A DNA stretch of 64,000 nucleotides from Paracoccaceae bacterium (lineage in GTDB: Bacteria > Pseudomonadota > Alphaproteobacteria > Rhodobacterales > Rhodobacteraceae): NCBI GenBank assembly GCA_016124615.1, contig WGNF01000005.1, forward strand, positions 62,001 to 126,000, in the 5' to 3' direction. Below are positions 8,419 through 15,828 of the stretch, in pieces. A program made the translations under genes and the position numbers. Every line of letters begins with the position of its first letter. The stretch's first letter is position 1. The notes below the pieces were generated by a model. It was not told the DNA's origin and made no database searches. It saw nothing but the letters and a program-made list of their open reading frames with translations.

Positions 8419-9393
8419 GTGCCAGAGCCCGTGAAGCTCGACATCTCGATCGGCGACTACCCGCATACGCGCAAGTTGCTGACCGGCGAGATCCCGATCG
8501 AGGGGGTCGAGCCAAATTTCATCCGCGTCGTGCCGCAGATCGGCGCCTACCGCCGCATGGTCCGGCAGGTAGAGTTCGACGTCTGTGACATCGCGCCGAC
8601 CACCTACATGATCGCCCGTGCCTATGGCGCCCCGTTCATCGCGCTGCCGATCTTCGTGATGCGCCGGTTCCATCATGGCGGCCTGCTGGTCCGGCCCGAC
8701 GCCGGCATCCGCCACCCCAAGGATCTTGAGGGCCGCAAGGTCGGCGTGCGGGCCTATTCGGTCACGACCGCTGTCTGGACCCGCGCCATCCTGATGGAGG
8801 ACTACGGTCTTGACGCCGACAAGGTCACCTGGGTCGTCGATGACGAAGAGCATGTCGAGGCCCTGCCCCTGCCCCCCAACGTCATCCACACCGAGGGCGG
8901 ACGTTCACTGGCCGACATGATGGCGGCGGGCGAGCTGTCTGCCGGGTTTGCTGCCAATGCCGGGATCGGCCGGGCCGGTTCGCCAACCGGCGGCTGGAAA
9001 GAGGTCGAAGCGGACTACCCCGACCTGTTCCCGAATGCCGAGGAACTGGAAGCCGACTGGTTCCGCCGCACCGGCATCTATCCGATGCACGGCACCATCG
9101 TGGTGAAGGATGCGGTCGTGGCGGAACATCCCTGGGTGGCCAAGTCGCTTTACGACGCGTTCAGCCGCGCCAAGCAGGACTGGCTCGCGGGCCTCGCGAA
9201 CGATCCCGCGCCCTCCGCAACCGACACCAAATACCTCAAACTGGCCGAGATTGTCGGACCCGACCCGCTGCCCTACGGCATCGACGCGAACCGCCAGACC
9301 ATCGAGGCGCTTGAACGGACCGCCTATGCCCAACGGCTCACGCCGCGCCGGATGGCGCTGACCGAGCTTTTCCTCGACCCCGAAGCTGTCTGA
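8419..9393 (+). CDS. 4,5-dihydroxyphthalate decarboxylase-like protein
   Basis: This 324-residue cytoplasmic protein has a type-2 periplasmic-binding-protein fold but no signal peptide. It resembles 4,5-dihydroxyphthalate decarboxylases (Pht5 type): an opening ISIGDYPHTRKLLTGEIPIE, then YRRMVRQVEFDVCDIAPTTY (~50-70), and GRKVGVRAYSVTTAVWTR (~112-129) ahead of a VDDEEHVE segment. GTG 8419 is set by GTGGAGG seven bases upstream. A paralogue of the same 324-residue length is at 21133-22107. In the phthalate route this family makes protocatechuate. The real substrate here is open, because the family also contains uncharacterised members annotated as ABC binding proteins. Confidence 0.7.
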   Translation: MPEPVKLDISIGDYPHTRKLLTGEIPIEGVEPNFIRVVPQIGAYRRMVRQVEFDVCDIAPTTYMIARAYGAPFIALPIFVMRRFHHGGLLVRPDAGIRHPKDLEGRKVGVRAYSVTTAVWTRAILMEDYGLDADKVTWVVDDEEHVEALPLPPNVIHTEGGRSLADMMAAGELSAGFAANAGIGRAGSPTGGWKEVEADYPDLFPNAEELEADWFRRTGIYPMHGTIVVKDAVVAEHPWVAKSLYDAFSRAKQDWLAGLANDPAPSATDTKYLKLAEIVGPDPLPYGIDANRQTIEALERTAYAQRLTPRRMALTELFLDPEAV

Positions 9394-9403
9394 AAGGATC
9401 CGG

Positions 9404-10273
9404 ATGATGGACTACGTCGACATCCACCCGCATATCATCGCTGATGACGCCACCCGCTATCCGCGCGCGCCGCTGTTCGGCAAACAATCCGACTGGTCGC
9501 AGCAGCGACCCGTGACCATCGACGGCCTTGTTGCCGCGATGGATGCGGCAGGCGTGCAGCAGGCGGCCATCGTGCAAGCCTCCACCTGCTACGGCTACGA
9601 CAATTCCTACGTCTGCGATGCGATCGGGCCCTTCCCCGGCCGCTTCGCCGCCGTCGGCTCGGTCGACCTGCTGGCCCCCGACGCCACCGCAAAAATCCGC
9701 ATGTGGGTCGATCGCGGGCTTGCGGGGCTGCGGCTGTTCACCGGCGGCAGCACCGCCGCCTTCGACACGACGGCGCTCGATCACCCCGACTCCTTCGCCG
9801 CCTGGAGCCTTGCGGGGGATCTCGGCCTGTCGATCTGCATCCAGACCGGGCCCGTCGGGCTGACGCAGGTCGCCGGGCTTGCCAAACGCTTCCCCAAGGT
9901 GCGGATCATCCTCGACCACCTTTCGCGGCCGGAAATCGACGACGGCGCGCCCTACGCGAAAGCCGCGCCGCTCTTCGCCCTCGCGGCCTTCGAGAACATC
10001 TATCTGAAGGTCACCCCCCGCACGACCGACGCGGTGCGCACCGGAAAAGCCGACCCGCAATCCTTCTTCACCAAGCTCGTCGCCGCCTTCGGGTCAGACC
10101 GGCTGGCCTGGGGATCCAACTTTCCGGCGTCGGAAGGCACGATGAAGGAAAACCTCGACCGGATGCGCGCCGATCTGGCCTTTCTGCCCGAGGCCGACCG
10201 CCGCGCGATTTTCGGCGGCACCGCACAACGGCTTTACCCCGTGCTGGCGCACGCTACGGTCGCGGCACCATGA
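9404..10273 (+). CDS. Amidohydrolase-family enzyme, paralogue 1 of 3
   Basis: This 289-residue TIM-barrel protein belongs to the amidohydrolase_2 group that includes 2-pyrone-4,6-dicarboxylate lactonase, fuconolactonase and ACMSD. The first-strand metal motif is DIHPHI (residues ~4-9). The barrel ends with WGSNFPAS, where the usual GSDxP aspartate is Asn. Paralogues at 14878 and 25363 keep the same Asn and the block TxYGyDNxYV. A lactonase or decarboxylase step after ring cleavage would fit. It starts ten bases after the decarboxylase-like gene and its stop overlaps the next start. Confidence 0.75.
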   Translation: MMDYVDIHPHIIADDATRYPRAPLFGKQSDWSQQRPVTIDGLVAAMDAAGVQQAAIVQASTCYGYDNSYVCDAIGPFPGRFAAVGSVDLLAPDATAKIRMWVDRGLAGLRLFTGGSTAAFDTTALDHPDSFAAWSLAGDLGLSICIQTGPVGLTQVAGLAKRFPKVRIILDHLSRPEIDDGAPYAKAAPLFALAAFENIYLKVTPRTTDAVRTGKADPQSFFTKLVAAFGSDRLAWGSNFPASEGTMKENLDRMRADLAFLPEADRRAIFGGTAQRLYPVLAHATVAAP

Positions 10274-11130
10274 AACTCGTCTCGTTCCTCCTCGATGGTT
10301 CCAGCCCGCGCTATGGCGCGGTGTCGGGCGACGCCGTCATCGACCTGTCGGCCCGGCTCGGCGACCGTTTTCCGACCATCACCGATTTCATCGCCGCCCC
10401 GCCCCGCGCCGAGGTCGAGCATTGGCTCGCCACCGGCGCGGGCGACCATCCGCTGGCCGGGCTGACGCTGCTGCCACCGGTCCCAAGGCCCGGCAAGATC
10501 ATCTGCGTCGGCCTGAACTACGAGGCCCACAAGGCCGAAGCCGTGCGCAACCCGACCGACCGGCCAATGCTGTTCGCGCGCTGGCCGGAAACGCTGATCG
10601 GGCACGCGGCGCCGCTGGTGATCCCGAAAATCTCCGACATGCTGGATTACGAGGCCGAACTGGTCGCCGTGATCGGTGCGCCGACGGGGCGTTACCTGCC
10701 CGCCGATCAGGCGCTGGCCAAGGTCTTCGGCTACACCTGCATGAACGAGGGCAGCGTGCGCGACTGGCAGCGGCATTCCTCTCAGGTGACCGCGGGCAAG
10801 AATTTCGAGGGCACCGGCGCCGTTGGCCCCTGGCTGGTGACAGCGGACGAGGTCGGCGACCCGCAGACGCTTGACCTTGCGCTGCGGCTGAACGGTGCGG
10901 TGATGCAGGCGGCCAACACCCGTGACATGATCTGGCCCATTGCCGAGACGATTGCCTACATCACCGACTGGCTGTCGCTGCAGCCCGGCGACATGATTGC
11001 CACCGGAACGCCGGCCGGGGTCGGCTCTCGCCGCACGCCACCGGTATTCCTGCAGCCGGGCGATCTGGTCGAGGTCGAGATCGACCGCATTGGCACGTTG
11101 CGGAACCGCGTGGTGAAAGAACCCGCCTGA
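10270..11130 (+). CDS. Fumarylacetoacetate hydrolase-family enzyme
   Basis: This 286-residue protein has the FAH fold: PGKIICVGLNYEAHKAEA (~77-94), metal-ligand region MLDYEAELVAVIG (~123-135), CMNEGSVRDWQ, and the C-terminal GTPAGVGSRRTPP. The family includes 2-hydroxyhepta-2,4-diene-1,7-dioate isomerases, oxaloacetate decarboxylases and acylpyruvases, all acting on ring-cleavage products or 2-oxo acids. It is translationally coupled to the amidohydrolase (ATGA) and followed 22 bases later by a dioxygenase, so a lower-pathway isomerase, hydrolase or decarboxylase role is likely. Confidence 0.83.
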   Translation: MKLVSFLLDGSSPRYGAVSGDAVIDLSARLGDRFPTITDFIAAPPRAEVEHWLATGAGDHPLAGLTLLPPVPRPGKIICVGLNYEAHKAEAVRNPTDRPMLFARWPETLIGHAAPLVIPKISDMLDYEAELVAVIGAPTGRYLPADQALAKVFGYTCMNEGSVRDWQRHSSQVTAGKNFEGTGAVGPWLVTADEVGDPQTLDLALRLNGAVMQAANTRDMIWPIAETIAYITDWLSLQPGDMIATGTPAGVGSRRTPPVFLQPGDLVEVEIDRIGTLRNRVVKEPA

Positions 11131-11152
11131 GCCCCGCACAACAAGGACACGG

Positions 11153-12127
11153 ATGATGACCGACAGCTACCTCAACCCGCCGTTCCGGATCACCCGGACA
11201 AGCCATGTGCGCCTGACGGTCGCCGACCTCGACGCTTCTTGCGCCTTCTACGAAAGCCTTGCCGGGCTTTGCGTCAGCGAACGCACCGAAACCGAGGCCT
11301 ACCTGCGCGGTGTCGAGGAAGTGGCGCACCACAGCCTCGTGCTGCGGCAAGCCGGGATCGGCGCCACCTGCGACGCGATCGGGTTCCGGGTGCTAGAGCC
11401 GCGCGACCTCGACCTTGCAAAAGCGTGGTTCGATGCGCGCGGCGACAGCGCCGAATGGGTGGAACGCCACGGCCAGGGCCGCACGCTACTGGCGCGCATG
11501 GACGAGGGCTTTCCGTTCGAGCTGACGGCCGAGATGACGCTGATGCCCCGTGTGCTGACCGATTACGCGGCCCACCGGGGTGGGCGCGCCCTGCGGCTCG
11601 ACCATGTGCAGGCCGTCGTGCCGGACGTCGAGGCGACCGGCAAGGGCTTTCTCGACCTCGGCTTTCGCGCGGCCGAGGCAATTGCCGAACCCACCGGCCG
11701 GCGGATCGGGCTGTTCCTGCACCGCAAGAACAACCCGCACGATCTTGTGCTGGCGATGGGTCAGGGCCCGCGACTGCATCACTTCGCCTTCGTCACGGCC
11801 GATCTGCAATCGATGTTCCGCGCCTGCGACACGGCGGGCAACCTCGGCTTCGGCCCCGATGTCGAACGCGGCCCCGGCCGTCACGGGCCGGGCAATGGCG
11901 CCTTCGTCTATTTTCGCGACCCCGACGGGCACCGGCTGGAAATGATCCTGCCGCCGATGCAGTTCATGGACGCCGAAGAGCCGACGCATGTCTGGTCATC
12001 GGTCGAAAAGCACCAGATCGTGCCGTGGGGTGCCCCCGCCTCGCAACGCTGGCGCGAAGAGGCGACACCCTTCACCGATGTAGCGCTGTCCACCGAGGGC
12101 GACCCGGCGCGCTGGGTATCTACCTGA
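11153..12127 (+). CDS. VOC-family extradiol-type dioxygenase, paralogue 2
   Basis: This 324-residue paralogue of 7272-8234 has the same two-module layout. The Fe(II) ligands are preserved: His in LDHVQA (~151), His in LHHFAF (~208) and Glu in HRLEMI (~261). Start ATG 11153 follows AAGGACACGG. It ends the operon 8419-12127, beyond which lies a convergent terminator. Two paired sets (dioxygenase with decarboxylase-like protein or amidohydrolase) suggest either two parallel substrates or two steps with similar intermediates. Confidence 0.8.
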   Translation: MMTDSYLNPPFRITRTSHVRLTVADLDASCAFYESLAGLCVSERTETEAYLRGVEEVAHHSLVLRQAGIGATCDAIGFRVLEPRDLDLAKAWFDARGDSAEWVERHGQGRTLLARMDEGFPFELTAEMTLMPRVLTDYAAHRGGRALRLDHVQAVVPDVEATGKGFLDLGFRAAEAIAEPTGRRIGLFLHRKNNPHDLVLAMGQGPRLHHFAFVTADLQSMFRACDTAGNLGFGPDVERGPGRHGPGNGAFVYFRDPDGHRLEMILPPMQFMDAEEPTHVWSSVEKHQIVPWGAPASQRWREEATPFTDVALSTEGDPARWVST

Positions 12128-12136
12128 GGCGCGGAC

Positions 12137-12165
12137 GCGGCGGGGCTGTTCCCGCCGCGCTTGTT
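12137..12165. terminator. Bidirectional terminator between convergent genes
   Basis: A perfect eight-base stem GCGGCGGG (12137-12144) / CCCGCCGC (12151-12158), six-base loop, is followed by GCTTGTT. It separates the plus-strand dioxygenase operon from the minus-strand binding-protein gene. Confidence 0.7.
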
Positions 12166-13182
12166 TCAGCCCAGCAGCTTCGCCGCGGCCTTGGCCGCCG
12201 TCATGTCGGCCACATCGGCGAAAGGCTGCTTCCGCTTCAGGCTGCCGAGACCGGTGAACATGTCCTGCAGATAGCCGATGTCCGCCTCTGTCAGCGTCAG
12301 GTCCTTCGCATAGGGCCGCTGCGTCTGGTTGAAATCCCACGTCGCCTGCGCCGAACCCTGATCGAATTTCTTCTGCGCGTGTTTGCGCGCCTCGAAGAAG
12401 GCGTCATGCGCATCGGGCGTCATCAGATAGTCGTAAAGCGCCCCATAGGCCGCCATCACCGCGACGATCCCCTCTTGCTTGTCGATCAGCGCGCCGTCGG
12501 CGGCATAGCCGGTCTGGAAGGTGTAGCGTGGCAGCGCCTCCCACATTTTGCCTTCGCGGATCTGGGCCAACCCGTCCTTGTCGTTCAGATGCGAGACGCT
12601 GGTGCAGCAGGCGTCGGCCTGGCCCTTGACCACGGCCTGATAGGCCTGGTCGTTGCTGCCTTTGTCGACGAAATTCACCTGCGCGGCGTCGATACCCTTT
12701 TCCTTCAACAGTTCCAGCATCAGCGCGTGCAGAAGCCCCATCTTCGGCCCCACGGCAACGGTCTGGCCCTGCAGATCGGCCAGCGTCGCGATCCCGTCGG
12801 GCCGGGCAAAGACCGTCAGTGCCGTCTTCCGCATTCCGGCGCCGATGATCTTCACCTTCGCGCCCTGCTCGATCCGCGACAGCACCATGTTGTAGCCCGA
12901 CACCATGCAAAGATCGGCCGCCCCGGCGGCGATGGCGTCGAAGGGGCCGGTGGCGCCGGGGGCCTCGGCCACCAGCGCGTCGACGCCGAATTTCCCGAAA
13001 TAGCCCTGCTGGTCCATCAGCGCGTTCAGGGTGGCATTCTCCAGCCCCGGATTGCTGACGAGCATCAGCTGGGTCGCCGCGGCGCGCGCGACATGCGGCG
13101 AGGCGAGCCCCCCGGCAGCAAGGCCAAGCCCCAGAAGGCCGGAACCTTGCAGAAAGCGTCGGCGGTTGAATGTCTGTGTCAT
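12166..13182 (-). CDS. Orphan NMT1/TauA-like binding protein with Tat signal
   Basis: This 338-residue periplasmic binding protein starts MTQTFNRRRFLQGSGLLGLG: the RRxFLQ motif and following hydrophobic stretch are a twin-arginine signal with cleavage after HVARA. The mature part (LMLVSNPGLENATLNALMDQ) looks like the SsuA/TauA class. No ATPase or permease adjoins it. It may serve the 4960/5727 importer as a second receptor or work with an unlinked one. Tat export suggests it folds, perhaps with a ligand, in the cytoplasm. Confidence 0.78.
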   Translation of the reverse strand: MTQTFNRRRFLQGSGLLGLGLAAGGLASPHVARAAATQLMLVSNPGLENATLNALMDQQGYFGKFGVDALVAEAPGATGPFDAIAAGAADLCMVSGYNMVLSRIEQGAKVKIIGAGMRKTALTVFARPDGIATLADLQGQTVAVGPKMGLLHALMLELLKEKGIDAAQVNFVDKGSNDQAYQAVVKGQADACCTSVSHLNDKDGLAQIREGKMWEALPRYTFQTGYAADGALIDKQEGIVAVMAAYGALYDYLMTPDAHDAFFEARKHAQKKFDQGSAQATWDFNQTQRPYAKDLTLTEADIGYLQDMFTGLGSLKRKQPFADVADMTAAKAAAKLLG

Positions 13183-13707
13183 CGGCGGTCTCCTCCCGTT
13201 GCCGTCGCCACCACGGCGGAGCGTCAAGAGGAAACGCCCCGCGCGGCAGCGCCTGCAGGGTCGCCAATGCCGTGCCGTCGCGCCAATTCGAACGCGCGCG
13301 GCAGGGATCGAATGTTTGACCGGCAGTCGGGCGCGACTGGGGCGCGTAGCTTTGGCCGACGGAATACGGCCAGCGGTGCCGCGACTGGCCGTGCCTTTCG
13401 CGCACCTGCGCAGGCCGCGCGCAGAGAGCCAGCGGCAAAAGGGCCGTCGCCGACGTGCGCGTTTCGAGCCGGACAGGGTCATATCGAATCTTCTCCGCAG
13501 CCATCGGAATTCATTACCCCTGTATTCCCGCCTCCGGGCACTGTCTCTACGATCGCCTCCACGGTCCCGGAACCCGACCCGCAGCAGGGGCGGATGGATC
13601 GCCCCAGGAAGACCGGCGCATGAGGGGCGCCCGACGTTCTGCAAGCGAATAGGGGAACGGTTGAAAGGACAACCCTCCTCGTACACGACAATCAGGGAGG
13701 AAATGTC
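13183..13707. other. Divergent promoter region between two binding-protein genes
   Basis: This 525-bp gap has no credible gene. The minus strand at 13525-13501 reads ATACAGGGG...TTCCGATGG, with AT placed 21 bp before ATGG, a weak match to the cluster element (closest to copy E, sharing GAATTCCGAT). AGGGAGG at 13695-13701 is the ribosome site for the gene at 13708. Confidence 0.4.
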
Positions 13708-14739
13708 ATGGGTCTTACACGTAGAGAGCTCTTGTCTGGCATCGCGGTTACCGCCGCGGCGACGATCGCCCGTCCGGTGCCCGGTCAGGCGGCCGAGGAT
13801 TTCTACCGGGGCAAGACCCTGACCATTCTGGTCAGCGCCCCGGCCGGCAGCCTGACCGATTTCGTCGCGCGCCAGTTCGCGCCATTCTACGTCAAGCACA
13901 TTCCGGGCCAGCCGCAGGTCGTGGTGATGAACGTGGCGGGCGCGGGCGGCATGGTGGCCGCCGCCTCGCTTCAATCGCGCCTGCCCAAGGACGGGACCGT
14001 CATCGGCTTCCTGCAACGCAACAACCTCTACATTCCGCTGCTTGACCCGCACCAGAACAGCTTTGACCCGCGCGAGGTGAACTGGGTCGGCAGCCTCGAC
14101 AAGGTGAATTACTGCATGGTCGCAATGACCCGTTCGGGCGTGACCACCGCCGAAGACCTGTTCAAGAAGAAGCTGATCATTGGTGCGACCGGCTTTGCGA
14201 ACGAGAACCGGACCCTGCCCGCGCTGCTCGACCAGTACCTTGGCGCGCAGATGAACATCGTCCCCGGCTATTCAGATCGCGGCGAGGTCTATCTGGCAAT
14301 GGAGCGGGGCGAGGTCGATGGCTGGGCTTCGACCATCGACGGGCTGGCGCAGGGCGAACCCGCACGGATGCTGGCAGACGGCACGATGAAGGTGCTGCTG
14401 CACCTTGCCTGGACAAGCCACCCCAGCTTCCCGGATGTTCCCAACCTCAGCACCTTTGTCACCGATCCGCAGATCAAGGCGCTGTTCGACTTCTTCCTGC
14501 TGCCGTTTCAGGCCGGTCGCCCCCTTGCCGTCCCGAAGGAGGTGCCGCAGGACCGTCTCGACGTGCTGCGCAAGGCGTTCGATGACACCCTCAAGGATCC
14601 CGACTTCCTCGCGGCGAACGCCGCCAAGGACTACGCCGTTGACCCGATCAACGGACAGGCCGTCGCCGACATCGTGACCAAGCTCTACGCCACGCCCGCG
14701 GCTCAGCTTACGCAGGCGCGCAAGATCGTGACGCCGTAA
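13708..14739 (+). CDS. TctC-family solute receptor of a TTT transporter
   Basis: This 343-residue protein has a Tat-like signal (GLTRRELLSGIAVTAAATIA, then RPVPGQAAEDF). The mature protein opens YRGKTLTILVSAPAGSLTD and contains MNVAGAGGMVAAASL, the usual TctC layout. It binds a carboxylate in the periplasm and passes it to TctB/TctA, which is encoded at 15828 with only an amidohydrolase gene between. The context points to an aromatic or ring-cleavage polycarboxylate. Confidence 0.85.
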   Translation: MGLTRRELLSGIAVTAAATIARPVPGQAAEDFYRGKTLTILVSAPAGSLTDFVARQFAPFYVKHIPGQPQVVVMNVAGAGGMVAAASLQSRLPKDGTVIGFLQRNNLYIPLLDPHQNSFDPREVNWVGSLDKVNYCMVAMTRSGVTTAEDLFKKKLIIGATGFANENRTLPALLDQYLGAQMNIVPGYSDRGEVYLAMERGEVDGWASTIDGLAQGEPARMLADGTMKVLLHLAWTSHPSFPDVPNLSTFVTDPQIKALFDFFLLPFQAGRPLAVPKEVPQDRLDVLRKAFDDTLKDPDFLAANAAKDYAVDPINGQAVADIVTKLYATPAAQLTQARKIVTP

Positions 14740-14750
14740 CCATCGGCATT

Positions 14751-14789
14751 GAAGGGCGGGCCCGGCGATGAAACCGCACGCCGCCCTTC
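14751..14789 (+). other. Long-loop inverted repeat after tctC
   Basis: GAAGGGCGG (14751-14759) and CCGCCCTTC (14781-14789) are perfect nine-base arms with a 21-base loop, 11 bases after the tctC stop. No T-run follows, so it is more likely a transcript-stabilising or partly terminating hairpin that would let the abundant receptor be made in excess of the membrane subunit. Confidence 0.45.
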
Positions 14790-14877
14790 ACTGTGAAACC
14801 CAGTCGCAAAAAGCAACGGGCCATGCCGTCACCCCGGCGCATGGCCACGAAATCCCGATTTCACGAGGCACACCAGC

Positions 14878-15732
14878 ATGGCACCCCGGATCATCGACAT
14901 CCACCCTCACGTCATCTCGACCGACACCGCCCGCTACCCCATCGCGCCGCAGCACGGCCACCGATCGGACTGGTCGGCCACGCGGGCGGTGACGTTCGAA
15001 CAGCTTGTTGACGAAATGGACGACTCCGGCGTCGCCAAGGCCGCGATCGTGCATTCCTCGACCACCTACGGCCACGACAACGCCTATGTGGCGGATTGCG
15101 TGGCGAGGCAGCCCAAACGTTTTACCGGTGTCTATTCCCTCGACCTTCTGGCGCCGGATGCGCTCAGGACGTTCGATAACTGGCGGGCCCGCGGCATGGG
15201 CGGCATTCGTCTCTTCACCGGCGGCGCGACGCATCAGACCGACGGCAACTGGCTGGTCAATCCCGCGACCTTTCCGATCTGGGAACGCTGCGGCGAAATC
15301 GGCATGACGATCGTTGTGCAGACCACGCCGGTTGGCTTGCCGATGGTGGCCGAGCTTGCCACAAGGTTCCCCAAGGTACGGATTGCGTTGGACCATTGCG
15401 CCCGCCCCGTGCTGGAGGACGGCCCGCCCTATGCGGGCTGCGCGGGCCTCTTCGATCTGGCCAGGTTCGACAATGTCTACCTCAAGATCACGCCGCGGAC
15501 CTTCGATCTGGCGCAGGCTGCCCCCGGCGGGGCCGATGCGTTCTTTCCGCATCTGGTGCGGGTGTTCGGCGCCGATCATCTCGCCTTCGGCTCGAATTAC
15601 CCCGCCTCGGCCGGGCCGCTGAAGAAACTGATCGCCCAGGGGCAGGCCTGCTTTGCCGCCCTGAGCGAGACCGAGCGGAGCTGGGTCTGGGGCCGCACCG
15701 CGGAAATTCTCTATCCGAACCTTGCCGACTAG
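14878..15732 (+). CDS. Amidohydrolase-family enzyme, paralogue 2 of 3
   Basis: This 284-residue paralogue of 9404-10273 has the metal motif DIHPHV at residues ~6-11, the shared HSSTTYGHDNAYVADC block and FGSNYPAS near the C-terminus, again with Asn where the superfamily has its proton-shuttling Asp. It is inserted between the TTT receptor and membrane genes, so it probably acts on the transported compound or a close product. Start ATG 14878 has a poor ribosome site (CACGAGGCACACC). Confidence 0.75.
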   Translation: MAPRIIDIHPHVISTDTARYPIAPQHGHRSDWSATRAVTFEQLVDEMDDSGVAKAAIVHSSTTYGHDNAYVADCVARQPKRFTGVYSLDLLAPDALRTFDNWRARGMGGIRLFTGGATHQTDGNWLVNPATFPIWERCGEIGMTIVVQTTPVGLPMVAELATRFPKVRIALDHCARPVLEDGPPYAGCAGLFDLARFDNVYLKITPRTFDLAQAAPGGADAFFPHLVRVFGADHLAFGSNYPASAGPLKKLIAQGQACFAALSETERSWVWGRTAEILYPNLAD

Positions 15733-15741
15733 GAGACAGTG

Positions 15742-15828
15742 ATGATCCATCCGCGAACCATCGGCGGCCTGCTGCGCCCCCAAATGGACCGGGGTGCCAT
15801 CGCGCCCCAGAACTGGCACGGGACCTGA
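15742..15828 (+). CDS. Possible 28-residue coupled leader ORF
   Basis: ATG 15742 is preceded by AGGAG (15731-15735), the only good ribosome site before the TctA-B gene. It encodes 28 residues (MIHPRTIGGLLRPQ...) and its TGA (15826-15828) overlaps the ATG at 15828. The membrane gene itself has no clear Shine-Dalgarno, so translation may be coupled through this small frame. It matches no family that I recognise. It may be a real leader peptide or simply the true initiation region. Confidence 0.4.
   Translation: MIHPRTIGGLLRPQMDRGAIAPQNWHGT

Noticed and set aside
13501-13525. Sixth possible copy of the cluster operator on the minus strand
   Set aside because: It lacks the central GCA and one T of ATTGG and lies over 300 bases from the minus-strand gene; kept only as a note.
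11239-13623. 794-codon plus-strand frame
   Set aside because: It is out of frame with the dioxygenase at 11153 and antisense to the Tat receptor; no recognisable domain.
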